Shown here piece after piece: positions 8,640-17,086 of a DNA stretch of 64,000 bases (its first letter is position 1; each line of letters starts with the position of its first letter). Location: NCBI GenBank assembly GCA_963813495.1, contig CAWEZC010000011.1:434001-498000 (forward strand), in the 5' to 3' direction. The notes under the pieces are model-generated. The model had not been told where the DNA came from, ran no database searches, and saw only the letters and a program-made list of their open reading frames with translations. Both the position numbers and the translations under genes were made by a program. Source of the DNA: JACVRW01 sp963813495 (GTDB lineage: Bacteria; Actinomycetota; Thermoleophilia; Solirubrobacterales; Thermoleophilaceae).

Positions 8640-9100
8640 CAATAGACCCCGCCGAGCTTTCGGTGATCCCAAGTCACTTCGCGAAAGGGTACGAAGGTGA
8701 GCCCTACGCGCTTCTGGGCCTGCTGAGTCACCATCGCGCGGATCTCGGGCCCCAGGTCTCCGGCGTAGCGGGCGAACAGCGCCAAGCCGTACTGCTCCAC
8801 CTCGGCCGGATCGCGCTCGACGTGCACGTCGCACTCGAACATCACGCCGCGCAGCTCCTGATAGTCGACCCCGTCCTCGATCCCGATGGTCGCTCGGGGA
8901 TCACGCTCCAGATTCTTGGCCTTCTGAGACTTTGCATAGGTCCAGCCGCGCAATTCCGTGCCTTTGCTGACGAACCAGAGCGGTACCAGGTGAGGCAGGC
9001 CTCGTGGTCCGATCGTGGCGCATTGCATCACCATCTGCTCGCCCAGGAAGGCGCGCAGCTCTGCGTCGGTCATGCGGATCTGGTCGCGGCGCGAGGCCAT
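8639..9100 (-). CDS. pyridoxamine 5'-phosphate oxidase-like (PPOX-fold) flavoprotein
   Basis: 153 residues from ATG 9100. A split-barrel flavin- or F420-binding fold: MQCATIGPRGLPHLVPLWF at the first strands, then KAKNLERDPRATIGIEDG, are the usual motifs of PPOX-class actinobacterial proteins. Such proteins reduce or bind FMN or F420; the substrate is unknown. A longer in-frame extension exists (to 9307) but it would overlap the divergent carboxypeptidase promoter and lacks domain similarity. First gene of the rml operon by position; whether it has any link to sugar synthesis is unclear. Confidence 0.82.
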   Translation of the reverse strand: MASRRDQIRMTDAELRAFLGEQMVMQCATIGPRGLPHLVPLWFVSKGTELRGWTYAKSQKAKNLERDPRATIGIEDGVDYQELRGVMFECDVHVERDPAEVEQYGLALFARYAGDLGPEIRAMVTQQAQKRVGLTFVPFREVTWDHRKLGGVY

Positions 9101-9204
9101 CGGCCGCGCAGGGTATCCGGGCGCATTGTTTTGCGCCGCGCCGGGTAGAGGCTCCTCGTTTTGCCCAACCCAGGAGGAGGCTCGTTCATGGAAGAGGTAG
9201 CTTC

Positions 9205-11493
9205 GTGATCGCGACGAACGCCCGGCGCGGACGGAACGCCACAGTCGCGCTCGCGTGCCTGCTGTCGGCGCTGTTCGCGGCCATGGCAGGATCGGCGCAG
9301 GCGGCAACGGTCAACGCGTCCAAGGCAGTCGCCAAGGGCTGTCACACGAAATTCGTCGGCGATCGTGCGCACACCGATGTCGTGCGCTCGACGTCGACAG
9401 CCGAGGGTCTGTTGCGCGTGCGGCTCAAGAGCCGTGGCGACTGGGACCTCGGCGTCTTCGACGCCAAGACCAAGCGCTACGTGGCCGGCTCGGCCGGACT
9501 GCGTGGCAACGAGCTCGCCGAGGGCTTCGTGAAGAAGGGTCAGCGCCTGCTGGTTCAGGCCTGCCGCTTCCGCGGAGGAGCGGCCAAGGCGCGCGTGTCC
9601 ACGAGCTTCCTCGCCGCACCCGCGCCCAGCGCCTCCGAGCCCGTGCAGGTGGTCGACGTCGCCACCCCCAATCGTGCGGCCAAGAGCCGGCTGCAGAAGC
9701 TGGGCCTGGACCTGACCGAGCACGGCGACGCGGACTCGATCGAGGTCGTGCTCTACGGAGCCGAGGATGCGGCGACGCTGCGCCGGGCCAAGTTCAGCTA
9801 CCAGGTCCGGATCGCCGACCTGGCGGCCCGCAACCAGGCCAACCGTCGCGCCGACCGCCGCTACGCCGCGCGCGTTGCGCAGGCCGGCAGCCAGCTGCCC
9901 AGCGGCCGCACGAGCTACCGGCGCCTGCCGGACTACGAGCTCGAGCTCAAGCTGCTGGCGGGGCGCTACGACGATCTGGTCAAGCCGATCACGCTGCCCT
10001 ACAAGACCCATCTGGGACGCGACGTGATCGGGATCGAGATCGCCACGGATCCCTACAACCTGCGCGACGGGAAGCCCATCTTCCTGAACATGGGCGTCCA
10101 TCACGCACGCGAGTGGCCGGCTTCCGAGCACTCGCTCGAGTGGGCCTATGACCTGCTCACCAACTACGGGCAGGCGCGGCGGACGACCCGGCTGGTGCGG
10201 GACACCCGCAACATCGTGATCCCGATCGTCAACCCGGACGGGTTCAACATCTCGCGCGAGGCGCCCGACTTCCCGCCGGAGACGGAGTTCGGGCAGTTCT
10301 CCTACGAGATGAAGCGCAAGAACTGCTGGCCGAACCCGGGTGTGGCCACGGGAACCTGTGAGAACAGCTCCCAGGGCCGCCTACTCGGCGTCGACCCCAA
10401 CCGCAACTACGGCGGTTTCTGGGGCGGCGGCGGCGCCAGCCCGAACCCGCTGAGCGACACGTTCCGCGGCACCGGGCCGTTCTCGGAGCCGGAGACACAG
10501 AACGTCCGCGCGCTCCACTCCGAGCGGCAGATCACCAACCTGATCACCAACCACACGTTCTCCAACCTCGTCCTGCGCCCGCCGGGCGTGGCCGACGTGG
10601 GCTTCCCGCTCGAGGAGCCGCTGCTCAAGGACCTCGGCGCGAAGATGACGAGCCACAACGACTACGCCAACGATCCGAGCTTCGCGCTCTACGACACCAC
10701 GGGCGCGACGGAGGATTGGACGTTCTGGACCGCCGGCGGTCTGGGCTACACGTTCGAAATCGGACCGAACGAGTTCCATCCGCCCTACCAGGACGGCGTG
10801 GTGGCCGAGTACCTGGGCCTGGCCCCGGCCGAGGGCGCGGGTCAGGGCGGCAACCGCGAGGCCTACTACGAGATGCTCGAGGCCACCGCCGACGCCCGCT
10901 ACCACTCGCTGGTCACGGGGCGGGCACCGGACGGCTGGACGCTGAAGGTCAGGAAGAGCTTCATGACGTCCACCTCGCCGGTGTGGCAGGACGCCCAGGG
11001 CAACGAGATCGGCAATCCGCAGCTGTTCGCGGACTCGCTCGAGAGCGAGTACCGCTCCGAGGGCGGCCGTTTCGCGTGGCACATGAACCCGTCGACTCGG
11101 CCGATCGTGGCCGGCCGCTTCGGCCGCGATCCGACCGGACCGCCGCAGGCGACAGATCCCGCTCGCCAACCCGCCCGGGGTCCCGGCCAGAGAACGACGG
11201 AGGGCAATTACCTGGACGGCGCCTACGAGGCGATCCCGTTCACGGTGGGCGGCCCCCGAACGTCGACAACGGCAGGCTCACCAGTGCACATCGAGTTCGC
11301 CAATCCGGAGACCGACTGGGACCTCTACATCATCGGTCCTGACGGTGAGCAGATCACCTCGTCGGCCGGCTTCGGCGACACCGATGAGGAGGCCGTGCTG
11401 TTCGATCCGCCGCCGGGCAACTACGTGGCCCACGTGGTCAACTACGGCCAGGTGGCTGGATCCGCCGGACGACTGGGTCGAACGCCGAGGTGA
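9205..11493 (+). CDS. secreted M14-family zinc carboxypeptidase (3' end frameshifted)
   Basis: 762 residues in the open frame. The signal peptide (residues 1-33, ending SAQA) implies export. An N-terminal beta domain with DWDLGVFDA resembles a PPC domain. The M14 catalytic domain has the zinc motif HHAREWPASE (His and Glu ligands), a second His in NHTFSNLVL and the catalytic Glu in YTFEIG. A second PPC-like domain (DWDLYIIGPDG) follows. The GTG at 9205 has GAAGAGG upstream. The frame closes at GRTPR, but the expected end of the last domain continues in another frame (11466-11672), so a one-base loss near 11470 is likely. Removes C-terminal residues from peptides. Confidence 0.85.
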   Translation: MIATNARRGRNATVALACLLSALFAAMAGSAQAATVNASKAVAKGCHTKFVGDRAHTDVVRSTSTAEGLLRVRLKSRGDWDLGVFDAKTKRYVAGSAGLRGNELAEGFVKKGQRLLVQACRFRGGAAKARVSTSFLAAPAPSASEPVQVVDVATPNRAAKSRLQKLGLDLTEHGDADSIEVVLYGAEDAATLRRAKFSYQVRIADLAARNQANRRADRRYAARVAQAGSQLPSGRTSYRRLPDYELELKLLAGRYDDLVKPITLPYKTHLGRDVIGIEIATDPYNLRDGKPIFLNMGVHHAREWPASEHSLEWAYDLLTNYGQARRTTRLVRDTRNIVIPIVNPDGFNISREAPDFPPETEFGQFSYEMKRKNCWPNPGVATGTCENSSQGRLLGVDPNRNYGGFWGGGGASPNPLSDTFRGTGPFSEPETQNVRALHSERQITNLITNHTFSNLVLRPPGVADVGFPLEEPLLKDLGAKMTSHNDYANDPSFALYDTTGATEDWTFWTAGGLGYTFEIGPNEFHPPYQDGVVAEYLGLAPAEGAGQGGNREAYYEMLEATADARYHSLVTGRAPDGWTLKVRKSFMTSTSPVWQDAQGNEIGNPQLFADSLESEYRSEGGRFAWHMNPSTRPIVAGRFGRDPTGPPQATDPARQPARGPGQRTTEGNYLDGAYEAIPFTVGGPRTSTTAGSPVHIEFANPETDWDLYIIGPDGEQITSSAGFGDTDEEAVLFDPPPGNYVAHVVNYGQVAGSAGRLGRTPR

Positions 11494-11672
11494 AGTTCGA
11501 GAGCCCGCGGCCTCTGACCCGTGGTCCGCAGGAGGCCTGGACGCTCACGTGCGAGGACGAGGACGGACGCGTGCGCGCAAGCCGTAGCGTCGTCGTCGAC
11601 CGTGGCGACCGGCTGAACGTCGGCCGCGTGTGCGGCGGCGCCTCGGTCGCGAAGGCCCAGGCCGGGCGCTAG
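11466..11672 (+). other. out-of-frame continuation of the M14 carboxypeptidase gene
   Basis: Beginning near the apparent frameshift, this frame reads NAEVKFESPRPLTRG and continues with CEDEDGRVRASRSVVVDRG, ending at 11672. It has normal codon composition and fits as the last strands of the PPC-like domain, with Cys residues in TCEDEDG and VCGG that could pair. With the frame restored the protein would be about 820 residues. I place the junction only roughly (11460-11485). Confidence 0.6.
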
Positions 11673-11695
11673 GACTCGGACAGAAGCCAGACATG

Positions 11696-11721
11696 GACGC
11701 GCCGCCTCCGGGCGGCGCGTC
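11696..11721. terminator. hairpin between convergent genes (bidirectional terminator candidate)
   Basis: A perfect 11-bp inverted repeat, GACGCGCCGCC and GGCGGCGCGTC, enclosing the tetraloop TCCG. It sits between the carboxypeptidase tail and the convergent regulator gene. There is no long T-run after it, but in very GC-rich actinobacteria such hairpins commonly serve as terminators. Confidence 0.7.
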
Positions 11722-11794
11722 TGCGTTGGGGACCACGCCCGGGTGCCAGGGCGGGTGCGGTTCGCGGTCTTGCGCTCGGGTTGGGGGCCGTCAG

Positions 11795-13831
11795 CTAGCG
11801 CTTGACCGCGCCGGCCAGCGCTTCGGCTGCGTCCAGCACCGCCCGCCGGGCTTCCTCGGGCTCCAGCACCACGGCGTCGCCGGCCTCCTTGAGGATCTCT
11901 CGCGCCAGCCAGTCGTGCGAGGCGTAGGTGCGCTCCACGATCACCGAGCCGTCGGCGAGCTGATCCACCACACGCCGGTCCTCGAGGGCCCAGCGGGCGC
12001 GGTCCGGTGACACCCAGATGCGGGCCGTCCGCGACGAGGGCACCTCACCGGTGGCCAGCCAGCCGTGAACGTCGGGCTCGATCCCCGGTCGGGGCTCGAA
12101 GGTCTCGGCGAGGACGGTGGCCTCGCGCACCCGGTCCAGCCGATAGGAGCGCGGCGCGTCCTTCTCGAGGTCGTAGGAGTGGATGTACCAGCCCTCCTGG
12201 CCGTTGGCCAGCTTGTAGGGCTCGACCGTGCGCTCGGTGAACTCGTCCTCGTTCTCCTTGTAGTAGTCGATGCGCAGCAGGCGCCGGGCCACGATCGCTC
12301 CCGAGACGACGCGAGCGACCTCGGAGTCGTCGCCCTTGGCGGTGGTGATCTGGAGACCCTCCTCGGCGGGATCCTGGCCGAGCGCGTCGACGATCTTCTG
12401 GCGCGCCGAGGCCAGTGAGCCCTCGGGCAGGTGCTCGCCGATCAGGTCGATCGCCGCCACGAGTGCCTTGGCCTCGAGCGGCAGCAGACGCGCGGGACGG
12501 GCGAAGTTGTCGCCGTAGGGCTCGGGATCCACCTCGATCTGGTCGCCCTGGATCTCGGCGTACAGCACGTAGGAGCCGCCGCCGAAGTTCACGACGTTCA
12601 GAACGTCGATGTCCTGGCGCAGCTCCTGCTCGGACACCTGCAGCATTTCGCACAGCTCGCCCACCTCGAGCTTGCGGCCCTCGCGCGCGGCGTCGATCAG
12701 GAGGCGCGCGAGGGTAACGAGCCGGGCGAAGCGCTCGGGGCGGATCGGCGATTCGTGACCGTCCTCGTCGTCGTCCTCCGCGGGCCGGCGGCGCGCGCGC
12801 GACGCCTTGGCCAGTTCCGGCGCCTGAGAGTGGCTCTCGATCACGAGCTCGAGACGCTCACGCGCCTCGGCGGCGAGCTCGTCCGGCCCCTCGATGCGGG
12901 CCTGGTCGCCAAGCCCCAGCACCCACGACACCATCTGCCGTGAGCTCGCGTAGTCGGTCTCGAAGATCACGCCACCCTCGGTCTCCGTTACCTCGCCGGC
13001 GTGTCCGAAGTGGCGCAGCGCCAGCCAGTCCACCCGCTCGGACAGCCGGATGCGCGCACGGCCCTCCGGGTCGCCGAGCTGCCAGTCGGTACGCGTGGCG
13101 TAGATGCGCGGATCGAACTCCTCGGGCCGGTTGAAGTCGTGCTCGGCCTTGGACGAGTAGCCGACCTTGCCGCGGATGCGTGAGACGCGGAAGACGCGCA
13201 CGTCGTCGCGCTCGTGCGAATAGCCGATCAGGTAGAACTGGCCGCCGCGGTAGAGCAGGTGGTAGGGGTCCACCTTGCGCTTCTCCTCGGCGTCGCGGCC
13301 GATCGTGTAGTACTCGAACAGGATCGTCTTGCGCCGGAAGATGGCCGTCTCGACCTTGGACAGGCGCTGCGACAGCTCGCGGCCGCCCGCTCCGGCCGTG
13401 ACCGCGAGCGCCACGCTCCGCTGCTCGGGCGCATCGAGCGGTGAGGGCTTGCCCCAGGAGAGCTGCTGCAGCGCCAGGCGGAGCGGCTCGGCGTAGGCGA
13501 ACTCGCCGTCGAGCAGAGACAGGGCCATGCGCAGCCCACCGAGCTCCTCGTCGGTGAACTCGATGGCGGGGAGGTAGAAGTTCTCCGGCGGCAGCGAGTA
13601 GTTCTCGGCCTCGTAGTAGCCCTCGGCGGGCTTGTCGACCTTCAGGTGGATCCCGAGCGAGTCGAGCTCGGCGCGGTCGGCGTAGAAGCGCCGCGCGAAG
13701 GCCTCGTCGTTCATCTGCGAGTAGCCCTCGACGTCCTGCTTGATCTCCAGCGCAGATACGGGCCGGCGCTCGGCCATCAGGAACGAGATCAGGCTGAGCT
13801 GGCGGATGAGCTTCTCCGTGTCCTTGGCCAT
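11795..13831 (-). CDS. WYL-domain transcriptional regulator, PafB-PafC-like fusion
   Basis: 678 residues with two tandem HTH-WYL halves. The first half has an N-terminal HTH (residues about 5-60, LIRQLSLISFLMAERRPVSA) and a WYL domain with the core FEYYTIGRDAEEKRKVDPYHL. The second half, after an acidic linker (about 350-365, DDDEDG), has another HTH (RFARLVTLARLLIDAA) and WYL core (DYYKENEDEFTERTVEPYKL). In mycobacteria PafB and PafC are separate proteins that together activate the RecA-independent DNA-damage response; here both are on one chain. ATG 13831 (MAKDTEKL) was chosen over the upstream in-frame ATG. The ligand sensed by WYL domains is thought to be nucleic acid. Confidence 0.85.
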   Translation of the reverse strand: MAKDTEKLIRQLSLISFLMAERRPVSALEIKQDVEGYSQMNDEAFARRFYADRAELDSLGIHLKVDKPAEGYYEAENYSLPPENFYLPAIEFTDEELGGLRMALSLLDGEFAYAEPLRLALQQLSWGKPSPLDAPEQRSVALAVTAGAGGRELSQRLSKVETAIFRRKTILFEYYTIGRDAEEKRKVDPYHLLYRGGQFYLIGYSHERDDVRVFRVSRIRGKVGYSSKAEHDFNRPEEFDPRIYATRTDWQLGDPEGRARIRLSERVDWLALRHFGHAGEVTETEGGVIFETDYASSRQMVSWVLGLGDQARIEGPDELAAEARERLELVIESHSQAPELAKASRARRRPAEDDDEDGHESPIRPERFARLVTLARLLIDAAREGRKLEVGELCEMLQVSEQELRQDIDVLNVVNFGGGSYVLYAEIQGDQIEVDPEPYGDNFARPARLLPLEAKALVAAIDLIGEHLPEGSLASARQKIVDALGQDPAEEGLQITTAKGDDSEVARVVSGAIVARRLLRIDYYKENEDEFTERTVEPYKLANGQEGWYIHSYDLEKDAPRSYRLDRVREATVLAETFEPRPGIEPDVHGWLATGEVPSSRTARIWVSPDRARWALEDRRVVDQLADGSVIVERTYASHDWLAREILKEAGDAVVLEPEEARRAVLDAAEALAGAVKR

Positions 13832-13935
13832 CGCCGCACGAGGATAAGCAGGAAACCCATAGGTTCGCCTCACCTGGCGGATCGGCCCCCGCTATTTGCG
13901 ACTATCAGGCTGCCGCGGGCGGACGCGCCTTGCTC

Positions 13936-13970
13936 GGAACGTTCTGCATGTATTTCATGCGAGACGTTCC
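13936..13970. repeat. 15-bp imperfect inverted repeat upstream of the PafBC-like gene
   Basis: Arms 13936-13950 and 13956-13970 (GGAACGTTCTGCATG / CATGCGAGACGTTCC) pair over 15 positions with one true mismatch and two G-U pairs, around the loop TATTT. It lies about 105 bases upstream of the regulator start and 68 bases past the stop of the YhaM-like gene on the same strand. No T-run follows on either strand. It could be a terminator for the upstream gene or an operator; the sequence alone does not decide. Confidence 0.6.
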
Positions 13971-14037
13971 ACGCGTCGCCGGAGAAGCGGCTCGGGCCGT
14001 CGCTCCCGGCCGCGGCGCCGATCCGGCTGCCGCGCCG

Positions 14038-15081
14038 TTACGCCGCGCGATCCGCGCGCGGGGCGAAGTAGGCCGAGGTGGAGATGCCGCGGTCGAAGTC
14101 CGACCAGCGGGCGCCGTCGGCCAGCGACTTCTCGATGCGGTCGAAGCTGCCCAGGTTGCCGCCCAGGTTGTCGATGAAGTGGACGAGCGTGGCCTCGCGC
14201 GTGCAGGGGACCACGGGGCTGCCGTGCTCGAGCTTGCCGTGATGGCTGAGGATGATGTGCAGAAGCGCCTCGGCGTCCTCGGCGGGGAAACCGGGGATCT
14301 CCTCCACGGCGCGGCGCACGGTGTAGTAGCCGAGCGGGATCTCGCCGAGCAGCTTGCCGGCGTCGGTGAGCTCGATGGCGCCGTTGCGCGACGCGTAGGC
14401 CTCGACCTTGCCGATGTCGTGCAGCAGTCCTCCCGTGACCGCCACGTCGCGGTCGATCCCAGGGAAGGTCGCGGCCAGCGCGCTGACTCCCTGGGCCACC
14501 GACAGGCAGTGCTCGAGCAGCCCGTGGCGATAGGCCTGGTGGTAGTACTTGGCCGCGGGAGCCTCGTGGTAGATGCGGCCCGTCTCGGTGGAGCGGCCGA
14601 TCAGGCGAGCGAGGAGCTCGCGCAGATGGGGGCGCTGGATCGTGCCCACCAGGTCGCGCAGGTCGGCGGCCATCTGGTCGTACGGCACCGGCGGCCCCTC
14701 GGTGAGGTCGGCGAGGTCGTACTCGCCCTCGACGGCCTCGCGCAGGCGCTTGACGGTCAGCGTCGCTCCGTAGCGCTCGTCCACCGTGTAGCGGCCGAGC
14801 ACGCGCACCACCGACCCGCTGGGACACAGCGGGGCCAGCTCTCCGACGTCATCCCACAGGACGGCCTCGATGCTGCCGGTGAGGTCGCCGAGCTGCAGCT
14901 TGAGGAACGCCTCTCCGTTGCGCTTCTGGCGCTGAGAGTGGGCGCGCACGACGAAGATGGAGTCCACATCCTGGCCGTTCGCGAGGTCGCGCACGAAGCA
15001 CTTTGCGGGCGTCAGGGTGGGCTGCTCCATCGGGCTTTTGAAGGTAGAGCGGGACTCGGACGGGATAGCCTGCACAGCCAT
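14038..15081 (-). CDS. OB-fold/HD-domain nuclease, YhaM-like 3'-5' exoribonuclease
   Basis: 347 residues. The N-terminal OB fold (about 20-115, with LQLGDLTGSIEAVLWDD) is followed by an HD domain carrying HGLLEH, LLHDIGK and SHHGKLEHG, the metal-binding His/Asp set of the YhaM family, which trims RNA and single-stranded DNA 3' ends. Length and order match YhaM (about 315 residues) with a slightly longer N-terminus; a second in-frame ATG 17 residues in (MEQPTL) is an equally good start. Upstream it faces the divergent SDR gene across 29 bases. Confidence 0.85.
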   Translation of the reverse strand: MAVQAIPSESRSTFKSPMEQPTLTPAKCFVRDLANGQDVDSIFVVRAHSQRQKRNGEAFLKLQLGDLTGSIEAVLWDDVGELAPLCPSGSVVRVLGRYTVDERYGATLTVKRLREAVEGEYDLADLTEGPPVPYDQMAADLRDLVGTIQRPHLRELLARLIGRSTETGRIYHEAPAAKYYHQAYRHGLLEHCLSVAQGVSALAATFPGIDRDVAVTGGLLHDIGKVEAYASRNGAIELTDAGKLLGEIPLGYYTVRRAVEEIPGFPAEDAEALLHIILSHHGKLEHGSPVVPCTREATLVHFIDNLGGNLGSFDRIEKSLADGARWSDFDRGISTSAYFAPRADRAA

Positions 15082-15110
15082 GGAGTCGCCCCCCGAGCGC
15101 GAAACCTGAC

Positions 15111-15788
15111 ATGGGCGTGCTGGTCACCGGGGGCACCGGCGCCCTCGGCCAGGCGGTCGTCCGCGAGCTGCTCGACCACGGCTACCGCTGCGCCGTCACC
15201 TGGATCGTGGAGCGCGAGCGCGAGCGGGCGCAGGACGAGTTCGGTGACGATGTGCTTCTGATCCAGGCCGACCTCTCGGACGCCGAGGCCGCCGTCCGCG
15301 CCGTCGCCGAGGTCGACGACCTCGAGGCGGTGGTCAACCTGGTGGGCGGCTTCGCCTCGGGTCCGCTGGTGCACGAGACCGATCCCGTGGACTTCTTTCG
15401 CATGCAGACCCTCAACCTCGCTCCGGCCTTCTTCCTCGCGCGCGCAGCGATGCCGCGGCTGGTGGAGCGGGGGGGCGGCGCCTTCGTGGGCGTCTCCGCC
15501 CGGGCGGCGCTGCGGCCCTTCCCGGGAGCCGCGGGCTACGTGAGCGCCAAGGCCGCCGTGCTGGCCTTCATCCAGGCCCTCGACGCCGAGTACAAGGGCG
15601 ACGGTGTCCGCGCCAACGCGATCCTGCCGAGCGTGATCGACACGCCGGCCAACCGTGCAGACATGCCCGACGCCGACCACTCCAAGTGGGTGAAGCCCGA
15701 GGAGATCGCCAAGGTGGTGCGCTTCCTCGTGTCCGAGGAGTCGAAGCCTACGAGCGGGGCGGCCATCCCGGTCTACGGGCGCGCGTGA
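15111..15788 (+). CDS. short-chain dehydrogenase/reductase
   Basis: 225 residues, a classical SDR oxidoreductase using NAD(P)H. GGTGALGQ (residues 7-14) binds the cofactor, NLVGGF replaces the usual NNAG, and the active site is a Ser in GVSARAA plus YVSAK. The C-terminus PTSGAAIPVYGRA follows the usual (T/S)G dinucleotide loop. Substrate unknown. The 3' end overlaps the convergent EcsC gene by 16 bases. Confidence 0.85.
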   Translation: MGVLVTGGTGALGQAVVRELLDHGYRCAVTWIVERERERAQDEFGDDVLLIQADLSDAEAAVRAVAEVDDLEAVVNLVGGFASGPLVHETDPVDFFRMQTLNLAPAFFLARAAMPRLVERGGGAFVGVSARAALRPFPGAAGYVSAKAAVLAFIQALDAEYKGDGVRANAILPSVIDTPANRADMPDADHSKWVKPEEIAKVVRFLVSEESKPTSGAAIPVYGRA

Positions 15789-16447
15789 GGCTGCCCGCCG
15801 TAGTAGGCCAGCGTGCGCCGCCCGACGGCCTTGGTCACTCCACCGTTCTGGAGCGCGCCGAGTGGCGCTCCGACGAGCGGAATGAAGCGCCCCGCGTAGC
15901 GCCGGGCCAGGCGCTTGGCCACGTACTTGGCGAGACGCAGGTGCAGAGCGTCGTTGTTGCGGTTGCTGATGGCGTTCTGGACCACGGCGACGGCCAGTCG
16001 CTTGCCCACTCCGTCGAGCGCCGAGCGCGCCTCGGCCGGCGTGTCGTAGAGGCCCTGCAGTGCGAGCAGCTCGGCCGGGCGCATCGGATGCCGCGGGTCG
16101 TAGCCGTAGGCCGCAGCGATGTAGAAGATCATGCGGGACTGGATCCACAGCAGCGCCACCACGTCCGGAGCGACCGTGAAGACGCCACCGAGCCCCAGCG
16201 CGCCGCCCTCCAGCCGCGCGAGCCGCACGTGCTTCTTGTAGGCGAACTTGGCGAGCTGCTCGGGGGTGTGCCCCGGCCCGGCGATCTGCACCCACTGCTC
16301 TGCCTGCGGCCCGAAGCGCTCGGCGGCGGCGAGGGCTATGTACTCCGGCGCCCGGTCGGGCTCGGCGAGCATGCGGTTCCAGAGCGAGTGCGGAAGTCGC
16401 CCGATGTGGTCGATGTGCTCGTCGCCGGGGGCGATGGTCTCGGTCAC
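15773..16447 (-). CDS. EcsC family protein
   Basis: 224 residues from GTG 16447. The family's body is recognisable: helical N-terminal part, a hydrophobic central segment (VFTVAPDVVALLWIQSRMIFYIAAAYGYDP), and a C-terminal region with RRYAGRFIPLVGAPLGALQN. EcsC-type proteins are membrane-associated and poorly characterised; some relate to ABC exporter assembly or stress responses. The longer open frame starting at 16546 was rejected because it overlaps the divergent ferritin gene's ribosome site and start. Confidence 0.75.
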   Translation of the reverse strand: MTETIAPGDEHIDHIGRLPHSLWNRMLAEPDRAPEYIALAAAERFGPQAEQWVQIAGPGHTPEQLAKFAYKKHVRLARLEGGALGLGGVFTVAPDVVALLWIQSRMIFYIAAAYGYDPRHPMRPAELLALQGLYDTPAEARSALDGVGKRLAVAVVQNAISNRNNDALHLRLAKYVAKRLARRYAGRFIPLVGAPLGALQNGGVTKAVGRRTLAYYGGQPHARP

Positions 16448-16532
16448 AAGGCCGCTACGTACCCGGGTATAAGAAGAGTCACCAGTCGGCTGGCGAACGT
16501 TTGAGGCATCGCAGGAAAGGTAGGAGAAGAGA

Positions 16533-17045
16533 ATGGCAACGGACACTTCACCTCATCACGGGATTCTCAGCGACGACCTCCAGGCGGAGCGCGACGAGCT
16601 GCTGGTCCTGCTGACCAAGGCCTATTGGATGGAGATCGAGACGGTGATGAGCTACATCGCGAACTCGATCAACCCCGACGGCGTGCGGGCGCAGGAGATC
16701 ATCGAGTCGCTCAAGGAGGACATCACCGAGGAGCTCGGGCACGCCCAGCAGTACGCCACGCGCATCAAGGAGCTGTACGGCGTGGTGCCGGGCTCCCTCG
16801 ACTTCAACGCCGAGCAGTCCTACCTCCAGCCGCCGGAGGAGCAGACCGACATCGTGCACGTGATCAAGGGCGTGATCGAGGCCGAGTCCGGCGCGATCGA
16901 GCACTACAACGAGATCATCGAGTTCTGTGAGGGCAAGGACCCCGTGACCCAGGACATGGTCATCGCCATCCTGCGTGACGAGGAGGGCCACCGGCGCCTG
17001 TTCGAGGGCTTCCTGCGCGAGTACAAGCTCGAGGGCCTGGCCTAG
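16533..17045 (+). CDS. ferritin-like domain protein (bacterioferritin/DPS-like)
   Basis: 170 residues forming a four-helix bundle. Candidate di-iron ligands are Glu in MEIETVM, EELGHAQ (E and H), IEAESGAIEHY and DEEGHRR, in the order and spacing of ferritin-like diiron proteins. It may store iron or scavenge peroxide; the short C-terminus and absence of a heme Met make the choice between bacterioferritin and rubrerythrin-like types open. A strong ribosome site (TAGGAGAAGAG) precedes the ATG. It is divergent to the EcsC gene and convergent with the DUF4396 gene. Confidence 0.85.
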   Translation: MATDTSPHHGILSDDLQAERDELLVLLTKAYWMEIETVMSYIANSINPDGVRAQEIIESLKEDITEELGHAQQYATRIKELYGVVPGSLDFNAEQSYLQPPEEQTDIVHVIKGVIEAESGAIEHYNEIIEFCEGKDPVTQDMVIAILRDEEGHRRLFEGFLREYKLEGLA

Positions 17046-17055
17046 CGATCGGGGC

Positions 17056-17086
17056 GCGGCCGAGTCTCCTACAGGAACTCGGCCGC
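17056..17086. terminator. hairpin between the ferritin-like and DUF4396 genes
   Basis: A 10-bp perfect inverted repeat (GCGGCCGAGT / ACTCGGCCGC), with further TCCT/AGGA pairing inside, lies directly after the ferritin gene. The corrected stop codon of the convergent DUF4396 gene (17069-17071) falls in its loop. The placement between two convergent genes fits a bidirectional terminator. Confidence 0.7.

Noticed and set aside
9188..9208. Six-codon peptide just before the carboxypeptidase
   Set aside because: ATG 9188 starts a frame that ends after six residues and overlaps the GTG; it looks incidental rather than a regulatory leader.
16548..17068. Extension of the DUF4396 frame antisense through the ferritin-like gene
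   Set aside because: The product there has no membrane or domain character and reads as the complement of the ferritin gene; a frameshift correction gives a better end.
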